Positions 60,726 through 64,000 of a stretch of 64,000 bases of DNA are shown in pieces. The notes under the pieces were generated by a model that was not told the DNA's origin, did no database searches, and was given only the letters and a program-made list of their open reading frames with translations. Each line of letters starts with the position of its first letter. Position 1 is the stretch's first letter. This stretch comes from Gammaproteobacteria bacterium (GTDB lineage Bacteria; Pseudomonadota; Gammaproteobacteria; Chromatiales; Chromatiaceae): NCBI GenBank assembly GCA_009929855.1, contig RZZN01000001.1, positions 163,733 to 227,732 on the forward strand, written 5' to 3'. A program made the position numbers and the translations under genes.

Positions 60726-61354
60726 CATAGACTCCGCTTGCTCTCGTCGCTGCGACGAGAGTATCGGGATCACCGAGTCCATTCATAATCGAACTTTATC
60801 GTCGTTCTCATCAACGATCAGCTATGAATGAAGACCAATGGAGTGCCGATCTTCGATCCAATTCAAGTCGATTTCCGGTGCTATTCGCCGCCTCATTCGA
60901 TTATCATGAAATATTAATCATGATGCTCACAGATCTCGGTCCCTTTCATCGAATACAACCCTACGATCTGTTAGGTTTTGCCATGCGCTCACGATGGCTG
61001 ACGCCGCGACAAGTCAATAACCATTCTGGCATGAGGGGATCGTCGACGCGCCGATCGTTCAGTGATCGAGGCGGCTGCCGCGACCGAATCCAATCCCATC
61101 GAAGGTGATTGAAGATTTAAACGATACTTTAATCAGTTGCTTGCGATGACGCTGTCGAGCCATGAGTGGGCCCGTGGCGCGAACCGATACGCAAGCCGTC
61201 ACATGAGGGCCGATACCTATAGTTTTTCGTTGATGAGATCGATAGAAACATTCGATTTATCTCTATGGCCCAAGCTGCGCTAACTTGAGTCGTGAGATTT
61301 TGAAAACGACCTCCGCGGGCGAGGCGGACCAGGCACAGACCACAGGAGCTGAAC
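60726..61354. promoter_or_regulatory. AT-rich control region between the SulP gene and cbbL
   Basis: 629 bases without a supported gene, clearly AT-richer than its surroundings; 60901-60960 and 61201-61260 are each 22/60 G+C by my count. Paired TCATGA elements lie at 60904-60909 and 60918-60923. TTTAA repeats at 61116-61120 and 61128-61132 lie within a partial dyad, GATT...AATC, 61114-61134. Such elements suit LysR-type CbbR control, but no cbbR gene is in view and I cannot fix a site. AGGAG lies just before the cbbL ATG. Confidence 0.55.
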
Positions 61355-62770
61355 ATGAGCGTGAAGACCTACGATGCCGGTGTAAAAGAATATCGGGACA
61401 TGTACTGGACGCCGGATTACGTCCCACTCGACACCGACCTCTTGGCCTGTTTCAAATGCACCGGGCAGCCCGGCGTGCCGCGTGAAGAGGTCGCCGCCGC
61501 GGTCGCCGCCGAGTCCTCGACTGGAACCTGGAGCACCGTCTGGTCGGAGCTGCTGACCGATCTGGAGTACTACAAAGGTCGTGCCTATCGCATCGAGGAC
61601 GTGCCGGGCGACAAGGAATCCTTCTACGCCTTCATCGCCTATCCGATCGATCTCTTCGAGGAAGGCTCGATCGTCAACGTGCTCACGTCGCTGGTCGGTA
61701 ATGTCTTCGGCTTCAAGGCGCTGCGCCATCTGCGCCTGGAAGACATCCGCTTCCCCATCGCCTATGTCAAGACCTGCATGGGTCCGCCCAGCGGCATCCA
61801 GGTCGAGCGCGACAAGATGAACAAGTACGGTCGCCCGCTCCTGGGGTGCACCATCAAGCCGAAGCTTGGTCTCTCGGCCAAGAACTATGGTCGCGCCGTC
61901 TACGAATGTCTGCGCGGCGGTCTGGACTTCACCAAAGACGACGAGAACGTCAACTCCCAGCCCTTCATGCGTTGGCAGAACCGCTTCGAGTTCGTCGCCG
62001 AGGCGGTCGCGGCCGCCCAGGCCGAGACCGGTGAGCGTAAGGGACACTATCTCAACGTCACCGCCCCGGATCCGGAGCAGATGTACGAGCGCGCCGAGTT
62101 CGCCAAGGAGCTCGGGCAGCCGATCATCATGCACGACTTCCTCACCGGTGGCTTCACCGCCAATACCGGTCTGGCCAAGTGGTGCCGCAAGAACGGTATC
62201 TTGCTGCACATCCATCGCGCCATGCACGCGGTCATCGACCGTCATCCCAAGCACGGCATCCACTTCCGCGTGCTCGCCAAATGTCTACGCCTGTCGGGCG
62301 GCGACCACCTGCATACCGGCACCGTGGTCGGTAAGCTCGAGGGCGATCGTGGCTCCACGCTCGGTTTCGTCGATCTGCTGCGCGAGTCCTACATCCCGGA
62401 GGATCGCGCCCGCGGCATCTTCTTCGATCAGGATTGGGGCTCCATGCCCGGCGTCTTTGCAGTCGCTTCCGGTGGTATCCATGTTTGGCACATGCCGGCG
62501 CTGGTGACCATCTTCGGCGACGATTCGGTCCTGCAATTCGGCGGCGGTACCCAAGGTCATCCGTGGGGCAACGCGGCCGGCGCGGCGGCCAACCGCGTAG
62601 CGCTCGAGGCCTGTGTCAAGGCCCGTAACGAGGGACGCGAGATCGAGAAGGAGGCCCGCGAGGTCCTCACCGCGGCGGCCAAGCACAGCCCCGAGCTGGC
62701 GATCGCCATGGAGACCTGGAAAGAGATCAAGTTCGAGTTCGACACCGTCGACAAGCTCGACGTCGGCTGA
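61355..62770 (+). CDS. cbbL: RuBisCO large subunit, form IA
   Basis: 471 residues. Active-site residues are all present. Lys is in [14 protein letters not shown], and the carbamylated Lys and metal acids are in [17 protein letters not shown]. His is in [14 protein letters not shown], loop-6 Lys in [11 protein letters not shown] and the phosphate-binding Gly in [18 protein letters not shown]. The N-terminal [20 protein letters not shown] is form I. Association with csoS2 makes it the carboxysomal form IA. CACAGGAGCTGAAC before the ATG is a good ribosome site. Confidence 0.98.
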   Translation: MSVKTYDAGVKEYRDMYWTPDYVPLDTDLLACFKCTGQPGVPREEVAAAVAAESSTGTWSTVWSELLTDLEYYKGRAYRIEDVPGDKESFYAFIAYPIDLFEEGSIVNVLTSLVGNVFGFKALRHLRLEDIRFPIAYVKTCMGPPSGIQVERDKMNKYGRPLLGCTIKPKLGLSAKNYGRAVYECLRGGLDFTKDDENVNSQPFMRWQNRFEFVAEAVAAAQAETGERKGHYLNVTAPDPEQMYERAEFAKELGQPIIMHDFLTGGFTANTGLAKWCRKNGILLHIHRAMHAVIDRHPKHGIHFRVLAKCLRLSGGDHLHTGTVVGKLEGDRGSTLGFVDLLRESYIPEDRARGIFFDQDWGSMPGVFAVASGGIHVWHMPALVTIFGDDSVLQFGGGTQGHPWGNAAGAAANRVALEACVKARNEGREIEKEAREVLTAAAKHSPELAIAMETWKEIKFEFDTVDKLDVG

Positions 62771-62845
62771 GCAACCTGACCGACCGCCGTCCAGGTGCCC
62801 GGCCGCAAGGCCAGCGACCGAGGACGCAGCGCGGCGATCGACTCA

Positions 62846-62873
62846 CCGGCCGGCGTGGTCAACGCCCGGCCGG
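62846..62873 (+). promoter_or_regulatory. Strong hairpin in the cbbL-cbbS spacer
   Basis: CCGGCCGGCGT (62846-62856) pairs with ACGCCCGGCCGG (62862-62873) across a 5-base loop, leaving one C bulged. It lies in the 164-base spacer and may protect or process the cbbL 3' end. No T-run follows, so it is unlikely to end transcription fully. Confidence 0.5.
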
Positions 62874-62934
62874 CGAAGCGACCGCCAAGCCATCGACTTG
62901 AACCCTAACGCAGCGCGAACGAGAGGACCCAGAC

Positions 62935-63279
62935 ATGCCATTCCAAGCCACCTTGGGCGACTATCAGACCAAAGTCACGTTGGAGACCTTCGGTTTCCTA
63001 CCCCCGATGTCTCAGGACGAGATCTATGACCAGATCGCCTATGTGATCGCTCAGGGCTGGACCCCGGGCATCGAGCATGTGCACCCCAGCAGCGCCATGA
63101 ACCACTACTGGACCATGTGGAAGCTCCCCTTCTTCGGGGTCACCGACCTCGGCCAGGTCGTCAGCGAGTTGGAGGCCTGCCATCGTGCCTATCCTGATCA
63201 CCATGTGCGCCTGACCGGCTACGACAACTACACCCAGAGTCAAGGCGCCTGCTTCGTGGTCTTCGAAGGCCGCCGTTGA
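62935..63279 (+). CDS. cbbS: RuBisCO small subunit, form IA
   Basis: 114 residues. ETFGFLPPMSQDEIYDQIAY, GWTPGIEHVHPS, YWTMWKLPFFG and RLTGYDNYTQSQGACFVVFE follow the form IA small-subunit pattern without the longer plant-type loop. GAGAGGA lies upstream of the ATG. It assembles as L8S8 and is packed with CsoS2 in the carboxysome. Confidence 0.97.
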   Translation: MPFQATLGDYQTKVTLETFGFLPPMSQDEIYDQIAYVIAQGWTPGIEHVHPSSAMNHYWTMWKLPFFGVTDLGQVVSELEACHRAYPDHHVRLTGYDNYTQSQGACFVVFEGRR

Positions 63280-63289
63280 TCGGGCTCGC

Positions 63290-63342
63290 GGGAGCGAAGC
63301 ACCCAGGGCCGCGCGCGCTGCGCGCGCCCGCGGGACGCTCCC
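63290..63342 (+). promoter_or_regulatory. Nested hairpins in the cbbS-csoS2 spacer
   Basis: An outer stem GGGAGCG (63290-63296)/CGCTCCC (63336-63342) encloses a 7-bp inner stem GCGCGCG (63311-63317)/CGCGCGC (63321-63327) with a CTG loop. It starts 11 bases past the cbbS stop. It probably acts as an attenuator or 3' stabiliser that sets RuBisCO above shell protein levels, as is known in related operons. Confidence 0.55.
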
Positions 63343-63474
63343 AAGCGTTCGCCACCCAAGTATTCCTCAGACCGAGCGGGCGGCGCGATCGCCGGGCGAT
63401 GACTCGACGCAGTGACTGTTTGAATGTCACCGCGCCGGGGTCCCGACCCGAAGTCCGCGCCCAAGGGAAAGACC

Positions 63475-64000
63475 ATGGCTAGCACAGCGAATCAGAAATC
63501 GAGCGGCCGCGAGGCGGCCCTGGCACGTCGTCACACCTTGTCCTCGCTCGGCAAGCGCAGCAGCGGGGCATCTTCGGCGCCCGAGCGAACCCGGACCAAG
63601 GCGCCAGCCGCCCCGGCGCCCGTGTCGCGCCGGCCCGCGGCCACGCCCGTCATGAGCCAATCGGCGCCCCCGCCCGCACGGCTCGAGATCCCGGCCCGTC
63701 GCACTCAGCCCGCGGCCGCGCCGCTGACGAGCAGCAGCCGCGCCGAGGCACGCGCGCGCCGTGCGGCACTCTCCAAGGCCGGTAAGCGTGCCGACCGCTC
63801 GGCCGACCGCACCCGTGCCCAAACGCCCACCCCGAAGACCGAGCCCCGGGCAAGCACCGGCAAGTCCAAGGAGTGTCAATGCGGCTGTGGCGGCGATCCG
63901 CGGCGCCAGACCCTGGCGACCGAGGTGGTCCCATCGCTGGGTGCCCGCTCCAGCCTCACCGCATCCAATACAGCCTCCAACGGCACGCGGCGCAATGGCA
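63475..64000 (+). CDS. csoS2: Carboxysome scaffold protein CsoS2, 3' end missing
   Basis: The ATG at 63475 opens a frame that runs off the window after 175 codons. It is very basic and disordered, as is the CsoS2 N-terminal region. Two RuBisCO-binding N-repeats are visible: REAALARRHTLSSLGK (residues 13-27) and RAEARARRAALSKAGKRA (89-106), both of the form R...RR...L...GK. A Cys-rich CQCGCGG lies near residue 143. The middle and C-terminal shell-binding repeats lie beyond the end. Position after cbbLS matches cso operons. Confidence 0.93.
   Translation, partial: MASTANQKSSGREAALARRHTLSSLGKRSSGASSAPERTRTKAPAAPAPVSRRPAATPVMSQSAPPPARLEIPARRTQPAAAPLTSSSRAEARARRAALSKAGKRADRSADRTRAQTPTPKTEPRASTGKSKECQCGCGGDPRRQTLATEVVPSLGARSSLTASNTASNGTRRNG

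Noticed and set aside
60824..61108. 94-codon frame upstream of cbbL
   Set aside because: No ribosome site, no recognisable domain, and it lies in an AT-rich control region where stops are less informative than composition suggests.

Overview
The window reads as one continuous chromosomal segment of a high-G+C gammaproteobacterium. Gene content points to a purple sulfur bacterium of the Chromatiaceae (Allochromatium/Thiocystis/Thermochromatium-like). The evidence is a form IA RuBisCO operon leading into an alpha-carboxysome gene (csoS2), a SulP anion transporter divergent from it, a SoxW-like thioredoxin, cobalamin/cobalt genes, and many standard gammaproteobacterial gene orders (purM-purN near hda, aroA-cmk-rpsA-ihfB, orn-rsgA, xseB-ispA, phoB-phoR). 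The genus is inference. I see no insertion sequences, prophage, CRISPR array, rRNA or tRNA genes.

Layout. 1-9.2 kb: the end of an Lrp/RAM-domain protein, lpd, a Kunitz-domain lipoprotein behind rubrerythrin, acylphosphatase, a periplasmic thioredoxin, wrbA, hda, a CDP-alcohol phosphatidyltransferase, purM-purN and an outer-membrane barrel. 9.2-16.3 kb: a cobalamin island. cobD-cobQ and a shortened, degenerate CobT-like gene read leftward. A cobalamin riboswitch followed by cbiM-cbiQ-cbiO and the B12-dependent enzyme queG reads rightward. 16.3-19.3 kb: orn, a small cytochrome c, rsgA, an EVE protein and an unknown gene. 19.4-26.6 kb (leftward): a DUF2868 protein with a very long Pro/Glu linker, its DUF3482 GTPase partner, bioA, and a trypsin-like protease fused to seven propeller-type repeats. 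26.8-33.3 kb: leuA divergent from an Lrp regulator, then a ferric-iron ABC importer.

33.4-44.7 kb: small membrane proteins, DUF2333, a membrane-anchored protein carrying nine 14-residue Pro/Val/Glu repeats, a CysZ-like permease fused to a J-domain, parE, xseB-ispA, folE2, a MenH-like hydrolase, a YkgJ cysteine cluster protein, an orphan V-type ATPase subunit D and a Nudix hydrolase. 44.9-53.6 kb: putP, phoBR, ihfB, rpsA, cmk, aroA and yhbY. 53.7-59 kb: a DUF368 (PopT) polyprenyl-phosphate translocase, a ferredoxin-plus-double-CDGSH protein, NhaR, and a LapD-type c-di-GMP receptor. 59-64 kb: a SulP transporter, an AT-rich control region, cbbL, cbbS and the start of csoS2, which runs off the end.

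Functional links. The right end is a CO2-fixation module in which the SulP protein may supply bicarbonate to the carboxysome. The cobalamin island couples corrinoid assembly, cobalt import and a B12-using tRNA-modification enzyme. The least ordinary items are the Kunitz lipoprotein (a mainly animal inhibitor fold), the protease-propeller fusion, the CysZ-J fusion, the degenerate CobT paralog and the repeat/linker proteins. No single multi-gene system is clearly new.
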